This document shows, one piece after another, positions 1 through 5,460 of a stretch of 5,460 nt of DNA. Location of the stretch: NCBI GenBank assembly GCA_902472795.1, contig CABROZ010000130.1, forward strand, positions 1 to 5,460. The letters are read 5' to 3'. Below the pieces are notes generated by a model. The model ran no database searches. It worked only from the letters and a program-made list of their open reading frames with translations, and was not told where the DNA came from. Origin of the DNA: an uncultured Bacteroides sp. Lineage in GTDB: Bacteria > Bacteroidota > Bacteroidia > Bacteroidales > Bacteroidaceae. The stretch's first letter is position 1, and each line of letters opens with the position of its first letter. Both the position numbers and the translations under genes were made by a program.

Positions 1-52
1 ATAATAAAAAATTAACAACGAAGGAGCCATAACTCCCCCACTATTAATTTTT

Positions 53-70
53 AACTTTTAATTTTTAACT
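53..70 (+). repeat. A/T-rich 18-base repeat before thiC, copy 1
   Basis: The 18-base string AACTTTTAATTTTTAACT ends seven bases before the thiC start codon. The identical string recurs at 1783-1800 before thiH. It is built from alternating TTTTAAC/TTTTAAT units. No purine-rich Shine-Dalgarno sequence lies at a useful distance from ATG 77; the AAGGAG at 21-26 is about 50 bases away. An unstructured A/T-rich leader fits what is known of translation initiation in Bacteroidetes. The role as a translational leader is inferred. Confidence 0.55.
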
Positions 71-76
71 CAATAA

Positions 77-1771
77 ATGAAAGAACAAGATAAAAGAGCG
101 TACGCTCATGCAGAGAAAGCCTACATGCAGGGCACTCTTTATCCTTATATAAAGGTAGGAATGCAGAAAGTCAACCTCACCCCCACCGTCACGATTGTTG
201 GCGGCGAGAAGGTGACGACACCCAATGCCCCCGTTTACGTTTACGACACAAGCGGCCCCTTCAGCGATCCCGACATCGAGATTGACCTGAAGAAAGGACT
301 TCCCCGTATGCGCGAAAGCTGGATAACCAGCCGGGGCGACGTGGAACAGCTGCCTTCCATCACCTCCGAATACGGGAAGATGCGCCGCGACGACAAAAGC
401 CTCGACCACCTGCGCTTCGAGCACATTGCCCTGCCCTACCGCGCCAAAGCCGGTAAAAGCATTACCCAAATGGCCTATGCCAAAGCCGGCATCATCACCC
501 CCGAAATGGAGTACGTGGCCATCCGTGAGAACATGAACTGCCGCGAACTGGGCATCGAAACCTACATCACTCCCGAGTTTGTACGCGACGAAATAGCAGC
601 CGGACGAGCCGTATTACCGGCCAACATCAACCACCCCGAAAGCGAACCGATGATTATCGGACGCAACTTCTTAGTGAAGATCAACACCAACATCGGTAAC
701 TCTGCCACCACGTCGAGCATTGACGAAGAAGTAGATAAAGCCGTATGGAGTTGCCGATGGGGAGGCGATACCCTGATGGATCTCTCAACCGGAGCCAACA
801 TCCACGAAACACGCGAATGGATTGTACGCAACTGCCCTGTACCCGTAGGTACCGTACCCATCTATCAGGCTTTGGAGAAAGTAAACGGACGAGTGGAAGA
901 CCTGACCTGGGAAATCTATCGCGATACCCTCATCGAACAATGCGAACAAGGAGTGGACTACTTCACCATCCATGCCGGCATACGCCGCCAAAACGTGCAC
1001 CTGGCGGACAAACGTCTGTGCGGTATCGTTTCGCGTGGGGGAAGCATCATGAGCAAATGGTGCCTGATCCACGATCGTGAAAGCTTTCTTTACGAGCATT
1101 TCGACGACATCTGCGACATCCTGGCCCAGTACGACGTTGCCATCTCACTGGGTGATGGTCTGCGCCCTGGCTGTATAGCCGACGCCAATGACGAAGCACA
1201 GTTTGCAGAACTCGACACCATGGGCGAACTGGTGCTCCGAGCCTGGGATAAGAACGTTCAGGCATTCATTGAAGGTCCGGGACACGTGCCCCTGCACAAG
1301 ATACGTGAGAACATGGAGCGACAGATTGACCATTGTCACAACGCCCCCTTCTATACCCTTGGCCCGCTCGTCACCGACATTGCACCCGGTTACGACCACA
1401 TCACTTCGGCCATCGGTGCCGCACAGATTGGTTGGTTGGGTACAGCGATGCTGTGCTACGTCACGCCGAAAGAACATCTCGGACTGCCTAACAAGGAAGA
1501 CGTGCGTACCGGAGTCATTACCTACAAGATTGCCGCCCATGCAGCCGACTTGGCCAAAGGGCATCCTGGTGCACAAATCCGCGACAATGCCCTGAGTAAA
1601 GCCCGCTACGAATTCCGCTGGCGCGACCAGTTCCACCTGAGTCTCGACCCAGACCGTGCGTTGGAATACTTCAACGAAGGACGCCACACCGACGGCGAGT
1701 ATTGTACCATGTGCGGTCCCAACTTCTGTGCCATGAAGCTGAGTCGGGATCTTAAAGAAATTAACAATTAA
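77..1771 (+). CDS. thiC: Phosphomethylpyrimidine synthase ThiC (HMP-P synthase)
   Basis: ThiC is a cytosolic radical-SAM enzyme that rearranges 5-aminoimidazole ribotide into HMP-phosphate, the pyrimidine half of thiamin. The 564-residue product aligns by eye along its whole length with known ThiC. Landmarks are NIGNSA (205-210), WGGDTLMDLSTG (228-239), SRGGS (319-323), SLGDGLRPG (357-365), EGPGHVPL (399-406) and CYVTPKEHLGLPN (460-472). H403 and H467 have the 64-residue spacing I recall for the metal-binding histidines of plant ThiC. The C-terminal CX2CX4C cluster (C543, C546, C551) binds the 4Fe-4S centre and is intact, so the enzyme looks functional. The start at 77 gives the usual Bacteroidetes length, shorter than E. 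coli ThiC (about 631 residues) because of a shorter N-terminus. It is followed after 50 bases by thiH. Sampled blocks are clearly richer in G+C than the last thi gene. Confidence 0.98.
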   Translation: MKEQDKRAYAHAEKAYMQGTLYPYIKVGMQKVNLTPTVTIVGGEKVTTPNAPVYVYDTSGPFSDPDIEIDLKKGLPRMRESWITSRGDVEQLPSITSEYGKMRRDDKSLDHLRFEHIALPYRAKAGKSITQMAYAKAGIITPEMEYVAIRENMNCRELGIETYITPEFVRDEIAAGRAVLPANINHPESEPMIIGRNFLVKINTNIGNSATTSSIDEEVDKAVWSCRWGGDTLMDLSTGANIHETREWIVRNCPVPVGTVPIYQALEKVNGRVEDLTWEIYRDTLIEQCEQGVDYFTIHAGIRRQNVHLADKRLCGIVSRGGSIMSKWCLIHDRESFLYEHFDDICDILAQYDVAISLGDGLRPGCIADANDEAQFAELDTMGELVLRAWDKNVQAFIEGPGHVPLHKIRENMERQIDHCHNAPFYTLGPLVTDIAPGYDHITSAIGAAQIGWLGTAMLCYVTPKEHLGLPNKEDVRTGVITYKIAAHAADLAKGHPGAQIRDNALSKARYEFRWRDQFHLSLDPDRALEYFNEGRHTDGEYCTMCGPNFCAMKLSRDLKEINN

Positions 1772-1782
1772 CCACCAACCAC

Positions 1783-1800
1783 AACTTTTAATTTTTAACT
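1783..1800 (+). repeat. A/T-rich 18-base repeat before thiH, copy 2
   Basis: This is an exact second copy of the 18-base string at 53-70, lying in the 50-base gap between thiC and thiH and ending 21 bases before the thiH start. The pattern continues as TTTAATTA to 1808. There is no Shine-Dalgarno sequence before thiH, and no TAnnTTTG promoter box in the gap. A role as a translation leader or RNA-processing site is inferred. Confidence 0.55.
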
Positions 1801-1821
1801 TTTAATTATTCACTGAATCAA

Positions 1822-2952
1822 ATGTTTTCAGAAGAGCTTGAAAAAATAGATTGGGAGGAAACCACCAAAGCCATCTACTCGAAAACCGAAAACGATGTGC
1901 TTCGCGCCCTCGGCAAAGAGCACTGCGATGTAGATGACTTCATGGCGCTTGTGTCACCCGCCGCCAGCAAATACCTGGAACCCATGGCACAACTTAGCAA
2001 GAAATATACCGAAGAACGTTTCGGGAAGACCATATCCATGTTCATACCTCTTTACATCACTAACTCGTGTACGAACTCGTGTGTTTATTGCGGTTTCCAC
2101 ATCAGCAACCCGATGGCACGCACCATTTTGACCGAAGAAGAGATTGTGAATGAATATAAAGCTATCAAGAAACTGGCTCCCTTCGAGAACCTGCTACTGG
2201 TAACGGGCGAAAACCCCGCCAAAGCCGGTGTTCCCTACATAGCCCGTGCACTCGACTTGGCAAAGCCTTACTTTTCGAACCTGAAAATCGAAGTAATGCC
2301 ACTAAAGGCGGAAGAATATGCCGAGCTGAAGGAACATGGACTGAACGGAGTCATCTGTTTTCAGGAAACGTACAACAAAGCCCACTACAACATCTACCAT
2401 CCGCGTGGTATGAAATCAAAGTTCGAATGGCGTGTCAACGGCTTCGACCGCATGGGTCAAGCAGGTGTTCACTCCATCGGTATGGGAGTACTGATCGGTC
2501 TGGAAAAAGAATGGCGCACGGATATCACCATGATGGCCTACCATCTGCGCTACCTGCAAAAGCACTATTGGAAGACAAAATACAGTGTTAACTTCCCACG
2601 AATGCGCCCAGCTGAAAACGAGGGCTTCCAACCTAACGTCATCATGAGCGACCGCGAACTGGCACAAGTAACCTTTGCCATGCGCATATTCGATCACGAT
2701 GTGGACATTTCGTACTCTACCCGTGAACCGGCTTACATTCGCGACCATATGGCCGCCCTCGGAGTCACAACCATGAGTGCCGAAAGCAAGACCGAACCCG
2801 GAGGATATTATACCTATCCGCAGGCATTGGAACAATTCCATATCAGCGACGACCGGACAGCAGTGGAAGTAAACGCAGCCTTGAAACACATCGGACGCGA
2901 ACCGGTGTGGAAAGACTGGGACGCAAGTTTCGACCTGTTCGGTCATCCATAA
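1822..2952 (+). CDS. thiH: 2-iminoacetate (dehydroglycine) synthase ThiH, tyrosine lyase
   Basis: ThiH is a radical-SAM enzyme that cleaves L-tyrosine to p-cresol and 2-iminoacetate (dehydroglycine), which ThiG uses to build the thiazole ring. It is the oxygen-sensitive alternative to glycine oxidase ThiO, so its presence fits an anaerobe. The product has 376 residues, almost the same as E. coli ThiH (377). The CX3CX2C cluster motif is C83, C87, C90 in the context TNSCTNSCVYCGFH. A TGE element (128-130) sits where radical-SAM enzymes have their GGE SAM-binding motif. The C-terminus has a WKDWD element (363-367), which I recall as conserved in ThiH. The start at 1822 gives a family-typical N-terminus. 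No truncation or frameshift is visible. ThiH normally works in complex with ThiG, which is not in this window and is expected upstream. Confidence 0.97.
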   Translation: MFSEELEKIDWEETTKAIYSKTENDVLRALGKEHCDVDDFMALVSPAASKYLEPMAQLSKKYTEERFGKTISMFIPLYITNSCTNSCVYCGFHISNPMARTILTEEEIVNEYKAIKKLAPFENLLLVTGENPAKAGVPYIARALDLAKPYFSNLKIEVMPLKAEEYAELKEHGLNGVICFQETYNKAHYNIYHPRGMKSKFEWRVNGFDRMGQAGVHSIGMGVLIGLEKEWRTDITMMAYHLRYLQKHYWKTKYSVNFPRMRPAENEGFQPNVIMSDRELAQVTFAMRIFDHDVDISYSTREPAYIRDHMAALGVTTMSAESKTEPGGYYTYPQALEQFHISDDRTAVEVNAALKHIGREPVWKDWDASFDLFGHP

Positions 2953-2968
2953 TCTTACTCTGTTATAA

Positions 2969-3040
2969 ATGAAGGATGGTGCAGGAATGTGCCAACTATA
3001 TAGGCATACAAGTAGCTTCTATGCACCATCCCTCTTTCAT
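2969..3040 (+). repeat. Imperfect inverted repeat (possible RNA hairpin) in the thiH-thiF gap
   Basis: GGATGGTGCA at 2974-2983 is exactly complementary to TGCACCATCC at 3022-3031. The outer arms ATGAA (2969-2973) and TTCAT (3036-3040) also pair if 3032-3035 (CTCT) is bulged. Inside the 38-base loop a second stem forms between 2988-2993 and 3003-3008 (six pairs, one G-U). The element fills most of the 95 bases between the thiH stop and the probable thiF start at 3048. It is not followed by a T-tract, so it is not a standard terminator. Its function is unknown. An RNA processing or stability element, or the remnant of a small mobile repeat, is possible. Confidence 0.6.
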
Positions 3041-3047
3041 AAACAAA

Positions 3048-3761
3048 ATGAACCCCAACAACGCCATGACATCACGATACAGCAGACAAATGACACTGCC
3101 TGAAATTGGTGAGGCAGGACAAGAACGCTTTTCTCGTGCGCGCATTCTTATCATAGGAGTAGGTGGACTCGGTGCCCCCATTGCCCTCTATCTGACAGCA
3201 GCCGGTGTAGGTACCATCGGACTGGTAGATGACGATACCGTCAGCCTCAGCAATCTGCAACGCCAGGTACTCTATACCGAATCCGAAGTTGGACAACCTA
3301 AAGTATTCTGCGCCGCCCGACGCTTACAAGCTCTAAACAAACAGACGTTCATCTATCCTTATCAAACACGTTTAACCCATCAGAATGCAGAAGAACTGAT
3401 TGCCTCATACGACATCGTGATAGACGGATGTGACAATTTTGCCACCCGATACCTGATCAGCGATGTCAGCGCCAGTCTAAGAAAGCCATACGTTTATGGC
3501 GCTATTCAAGGTTTCGAAGGGCAGGTATCCGTATTCAATTATGGCAAACAGCCACATACATACCGAGACCTTTATCCAGACGAAGACAGCATGATGCACC
3601 TGATTCCCGACTCATCAGTAATTGGAACGACTCCTGCAGTTGTGGGAAGTGTGGAAGCCAACGAGGCACTAAAAATCATCTGTGGATACGGAGAAGTATT
3701 ATCCGGCAAACTATGGACCATCGATTTGAGAACTCTCCAGTCGCACCTACTCACCTTTTGA
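3048..3761 (+). CDS. thiF: ThiF/MoeB/HesA-family adenylyltransferase (ThiS activation)
   Basis: This E1-like enzyme uses ATP to adenylate the C-terminal glycine of the sulfur carrier ThiS, which then receives sulfur for thiazole synthesis. With the start at 3048 the product has 237 residues. Family features are an N-terminal RYSRQMTLPEIGEAGQ block (10-25), the nucleotide loop GVGGLG (37-42), the acidic DDD (61-63), NLQRQ (69-73), K85 and DGCDN (126-130) with R134. E. coli ThiF has catalytic C184 and two CX2C zinc motifs. None is visible here: the first zinc pair reads TYRD (171-174), the catalytic site falls in LIPDSSVIG (185-193), and the chain ends before the second pair. Only C88, C128 and C212 remain. 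The frame is open from ATG 2976, but those 24 extra residues overlap the inverted repeat and resemble nothing in the family. ATG 3066 (231 residues) is equally plausible. Membership is firm; ThiS as partner is inferred from the operon. Confidence 0.9.
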   Translation: MNPNNAMTSRYSRQMTLPEIGEAGQERFSRARILIIGVGGLGAPIALYLTAAGVGTIGLVDDDTVSLSNLQRQVLYTESEVGQPKVFCAARRLQALNKQTFIYPYQTRLTHQNAEELIASYDIVIDGCDNFATRYLISDVSASLRKPYVYGAIQGFEGQVSVFNYGKQPHTYRDLYPDEDSMMHLIPDSSVIGTTPAVVGSVEANEALKIICGYGEVLSGKLWTIDLRTLQSHLLTF

Positions 3762-3837
3762 TCGCATTCACTACATGATGTCTCAATCAACCTACAAATT
3801 ATCAAACACAACATTGAGTGTTGCAAACCAGCCGATT

Positions 3838-5205
3838 ATGAAACTGATTGTCATTACCTTACCCAATTTTTTCCCCGGCGAAGCAGAAGCCATTACTACC
3901 TTGTTTCGCTACGGTCTGGAAATTCTACATCTGCGTAAACCGGAAGCAAACCTAACAGAGATAGTAAAGCTACTCGACCAAATACCCGAAGAATATCATT
4001 CACGCATCGTTATCCATGAACATTTCCAGTTAGTCAATCAATATAACTTGAAAGGCATACACCTTAACAGACGTAATCCTAACCCACCTCAAGACTATAA
4101 GGGTAATATCAGCTGCTCCTGTCACACGCTAAATGAAGTACAATTACGCAAGCCGACATGCAACTATGTATTCCTTAGTCCCATTTATGACAGCATATCT
4201 AAAACCGGCTACTCGTCAGCCTTTACCATCTGTGAAATACAGAAAGCCCAACAACAAGGTATTATCGACTCACACGTCATGGCCTTAGGCGGGATCAATG
4301 CCAGCCGACTTAATGAAGTAAAGCAACTCGGTTTCGGTGGAGCAGCCTTACTTGGCGATGTATGGAATCATTTGGGCGCCGACTTTGTTCCTCATTTTCT
4401 CCGCTTACGTCAAGAAACGTTTACACCAGTCATTCTGTCCATTGCAGGTTCTGACTGCTCGGGTGGTGCAGGCATACAAGCTGATACTAAAACCATTTCG
4501 GCCTTGGGAGGATATGCCGCTACCGTCATTACAGCAGTAACTGCCCAAAACACTCAAGGCGTACAAGCGATCTACCCACAAAGTGAAGAAATAGTACGTC
4601 GCCAAATCGAATCTGTGATGGATGACCTTACTCCCCACGCCATTAAGATAGGTATGGTACATGATGTTGACATTGTAACAGCTATTGCCGATTGTCTGAA
4701 AACCTATAGGCCTAAACACATTGTTTATGATCCGGTGATGATCTCGACCAGTGGCCGTCGGTTAATGACAGAGAAAACCGTACAGGAAATCTGCGAAAAG
4801 CTATTCCCATTGTGCGATCTTATCACCCCCAACCTGCACGAAACAGCTCTGTTGACAAGCAAAACCATAAATTCCATAAACGACATGGAACAAGCCGCAC
4901 AGACCCTTGCTCATCACTATGGAATATCGGTACTTGTCAAAGGAGGACACCTGGAAGGAGATAAAATGTTTGATGTCCTCTTCCACCAAGAAAACACTTA
5001 CCACTATGTTGCTCCCAAAATTGAAAGCCATAATCTGCACGGAACAGGATGCACACTTTCATCAGCCATTGCCACACAACTGGCTTATGGAATCTCTATG
5101 GAACAGGCAGTAAAACAAGCTAAACAATACACTTATCAAGCCATCAACCGAGGAAAAAACATGCAAATCGGCCATGGGAATGGCCCCCTATGGCACTTTT
5201 TTTAG
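3838..5205 (+). CDS. tenI-thiD: Fusion of a TenI/ThiE-fold domain with HMP/HMP-P kinase ThiD
   Basis: One frame encodes two domains. Residues 1 to about 190 have the ThiE/TenI fold: HLRKP (31-35), GIHL (73-76), SCHT (94-97), SPIY (114-117) with K122, and ALGGI (149-153). ThiE residues that handle Mg2+ and pyrophosphate are replaced: the lysine of RxK is P35, and the two metal aspartates are E61 and N80. H96 matches the catalytic histidine of TenI, so thiazole tautomerase is more likely than thiamin-phosphate synthase. Residues about 197-455 are ThiD, which phosphorylates HMP and HMP-P to HMP-PP: AGSDCSGGAGIQAD (203-216), AQN (236-238), KIGM (270-273), VKGGH (367-371), HGTGC with catalytic C405 (401-405) and the terminal GNGPLWHFF (447-455). 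The kinase looks intact. ATG 3838 gives the family start MKLIVIT. Starts at 3775 or 3778 would add about 20 unconserved residues and leave only 13-16 bases after thiF. The linker is very short. Confidence 0.93.
   Translation: MKLIVITLPNFFPGEAEAITTLFRYGLEILHLRKPEANLTEIVKLLDQIPEEYHSRIVIHEHFQLVNQYNLKGIHLNRRNPNPPQDYKGNISCSCHTLNEVQLRKPTCNYVFLSPIYDSISKTGYSSAFTICEIQKAQQQGIIDSHVMALGGINASRLNEVKQLGFGGAALLGDVWNHLGADFVPHFLRLRQETFTPVILSIAGSDCSGGAGIQADTKTISALGGYAATVITAVTAQNTQGVQAIYPQSEEIVRRQIESVMDDLTPHAIKIGMVHDVDIVTAIADCLKTYRPKHIVYDPVMISTSGRRLMTEKTVQEICEKLFPLCDLITPNLHETALLTSKTINSINDMEQAAQTLAHHYGISVLVKGGHLEGDKMFDVLFHQENTYHYVAPKIESHNLHGTGCTLSSAIATQLAYGISMEQAVKQAKQYTYQAINRGKNMQIGHGNGPLWHFF
5171..5203 (+). terminator. 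Probable intrinsic terminator inside the 3' end of the thiD domain
   Basis: GCCATGGG (5171-5178) pairs with CCTATGGC (5187-5194), giving eight pairs with one G-U and an 8-base loop. Two bases later a run of seven T follows (5197-5203), whose last T starts the TAG stop codon. This is the shape of a Rho-independent terminator, here made from the codons for the conserved NGPLWHFF end of ThiD. A competing hairpin, GGCCAT/ATGGCC with loop GGGA (5170-5185), is possible but sits further from the T-run. Its place at the end of the last thi gene, before a separate promoter, supports the call. Confidence 0.55.
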
Positions 5206-5209
5206 AGCT

Positions 5210-5271
5210 ATACCTATTTATATTTAAATTTATCCGCTATTTTTGCAGAGACAATCACCACAAATAGGTAT
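5210..5271. repeat. Perfect 10-bp inverted repeat flanking a promoter
   Basis: ATACCTATTT at 5210-5219 is exactly complementary to AAATAGGTAT at 5262-5271, with 42 bases between. The arms bracket the predicted -33 and -7 elements. The right arm ends four bases before the start codon at 5276. It could be a pair of operator half-sites, a stem in read-through RNA, or the ends of a very small invertible segment. The sequence alone does not decide between these. Confidence 0.5.
5217..5245 (+). promoter_or_regulatory. Bacteroidetes-type promoter for the gene at 5276
   Basis: TATTTTTG at 5238-5245 is a perfect match to the Bacteroidetes -7 consensus TAnnTTTG. Seventeen bases upstream, TTTA at 5217-5220 is a one-mismatch version of the -33 TTTG box. 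Transcription would start near 5252, giving a leader of roughly 25 bases. The position between the thi operon end and the next start codon fits. No comparable box is seen in the gaps before thiC, thiH, thiF or the fusion gene. Confidence 0.6.
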
Positions 5272-5275
5272 TAAT

Positions 5276-5460
5276 ATGGAAAAAGCAAAAGTTTTTTATT
5301 CAGATTTGCGTACTTCCCCAACATCCAACCTGCTGGACAAAATGGAACGCTTGTTGAAACGTGCCGGTATCGCACAACTTCCTTTGAAAGATAGCTTTAC
5401 TGCTACCTCAAATCCGCAACTAAGCTCTTCAGCGTCCTTCTTGCGTCTAAACGTCCTCTC
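5276..5460 (+). CDS. Partial gene, N-terminus like DUF362/4Fe-4S-binding proteins; similarity stops near 5404
   Basis: The frame opens at ATG 5276 and stays open to the window edge (61 full codons), so the gene is incomplete here. The first 43 residues, with MEKAKVFYSDLRT and NLLDKMERLLKRAGI, resemble the N-terminus of Bacteroidales DUF362 proteins, which carry C-terminal 4Fe-4S motifs; that part is not visible. The family assignment comes from memory of related sequences. After KDSFTA (38-43) I would expect a block of the type AIKIHFGEPGN. Instead the frame reads TSNPQLSSSASFLRLNVL, a Ser/Leu-rich string unlike the family. The gene may be broken or disrupted at about 5404, or may be a divergent member. 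It has its own promoter, so it is probably not part of the thi operon. Confidence 0.5.
   Translation, partial: MEKAKVFYSDLRTSPTSNLLDKMERLLKRAGIAQLPLKDSFTATSNPQLSSSASFLRLNVL

Noticed and set aside
23..36. GGAG/CTCC 4-bp hairpin before thiC
   Set aside because: Four pairs with a 6-base loop and no T-run directly after it are within chance; AAGGAG here is also too far from ATG 77 to be a ribosome binding site.
1..76. Possible TPP riboswitch (THI box) upstream of thiC
   Set aside because: The stretch is far too short and A/T-rich, and contains none of the conserved THI-box segments. If the operon has one, it should lie before the first gene, outside the window.
1145..1687. 180-residue antisense frame in thiC (and a similar 176-residue one in thiH at 2416-2946)
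   Set aside because: Both are shadows of strongly conserved + strand genes, with no recognisable domains and low plausibility as proteins.
2976..3047. Upstream in-frame extension of thiF (24 residues)
   Set aside because: The residues do not resemble ThiF/MoeB N-termini and lie on the inverted repeat; ATG 3048 or 3066 places the RYSRQ block at the usual position.
2969..3103. 44-codon ORF (MKDGAGMCQ...) starting before thiF
   Set aside because: It overlaps the inverted repeat and the thiF start in another frame and has no recognisable features; it is most likely a chance reading frame.
3809..3823. CAACA/TGTTG 5-bp hairpin before the fusion gene start
   Set aside because: A short, A/T-rich stem of a size expected by chance; no T-run and no sign of conservation can be judged from one sequence.

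Overview
The window carries the distal part of an anaerobic-type thiamin (vitamin B1) biosynthesis operon, most likely from a gut Bacteroidales bacterium (Bacteroides/Phocaeicola-like). The lineage call rests on four things: the order thiC-thiH-thiF-thiE-like, which is the order I recall for the thi cluster of Bacteroides; A/T-rich leaders without Shine-Dalgarno sequences before every start codon; a perfect Bacteroidetes -7 promoter box (TAnnTTTG) near the right end; and the protein sequences themselves. The species cannot be read from the window.

Layout: bases 1-76 are an A/T-rich gap. Then, all on the + strand, come thiC (77-1771, HMP-phosphate synthase), thiH (1822-2952, tyrosine lyase), thiF (about 3048-3761, ThiS adenylyltransferase-like), and one long gene (about 3838-5205) that joins a ThiE/TenI-fold domain to a ThiD kinase domain. 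The gaps are 50, 95 and 76 bases. None shows a promoter, so the four genes look like one transcription unit entered from further upstream. A probable intrinsic terminator is formed by the last codons of the fusion gene itself. A new promoter at 5217-5245 then drives a gene starting at 5276 that runs off the window; its first ~43 codons resemble a DUF362/4Fe-4S protein.

How the genes work together: ThiC makes HMP-P from AIR, and the ThiD domain phosphorylates it to HMP-PP. ThiH cleaves tyrosine to dehydroglycine, and ThiF activates the sulfur carrier ThiS. ThiG (not in the window) builds the thiazole, and the TenI-like domain probably aromatises it. The active-site residues suggest that this domain is not a thiamin-phosphate synthase, so a true ThiE and ThiS/ThiG should lie upstream, outside the window.

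The points most worth a second look are: the TenI-ThiD fusion; a ThiF lacking the catalytic and zinc cysteines of E. coli ThiF; a structured inverted repeat between thiH and thiF; the terminator embedded in coding sequence; a perfect 10-bp inverted repeat flanking the rightmost promoter; and an apparent loss of family similarity in the last gene at about 5404. I see no mobile element, CRISPR array, tRNA or rRNA, and no clearly new system.
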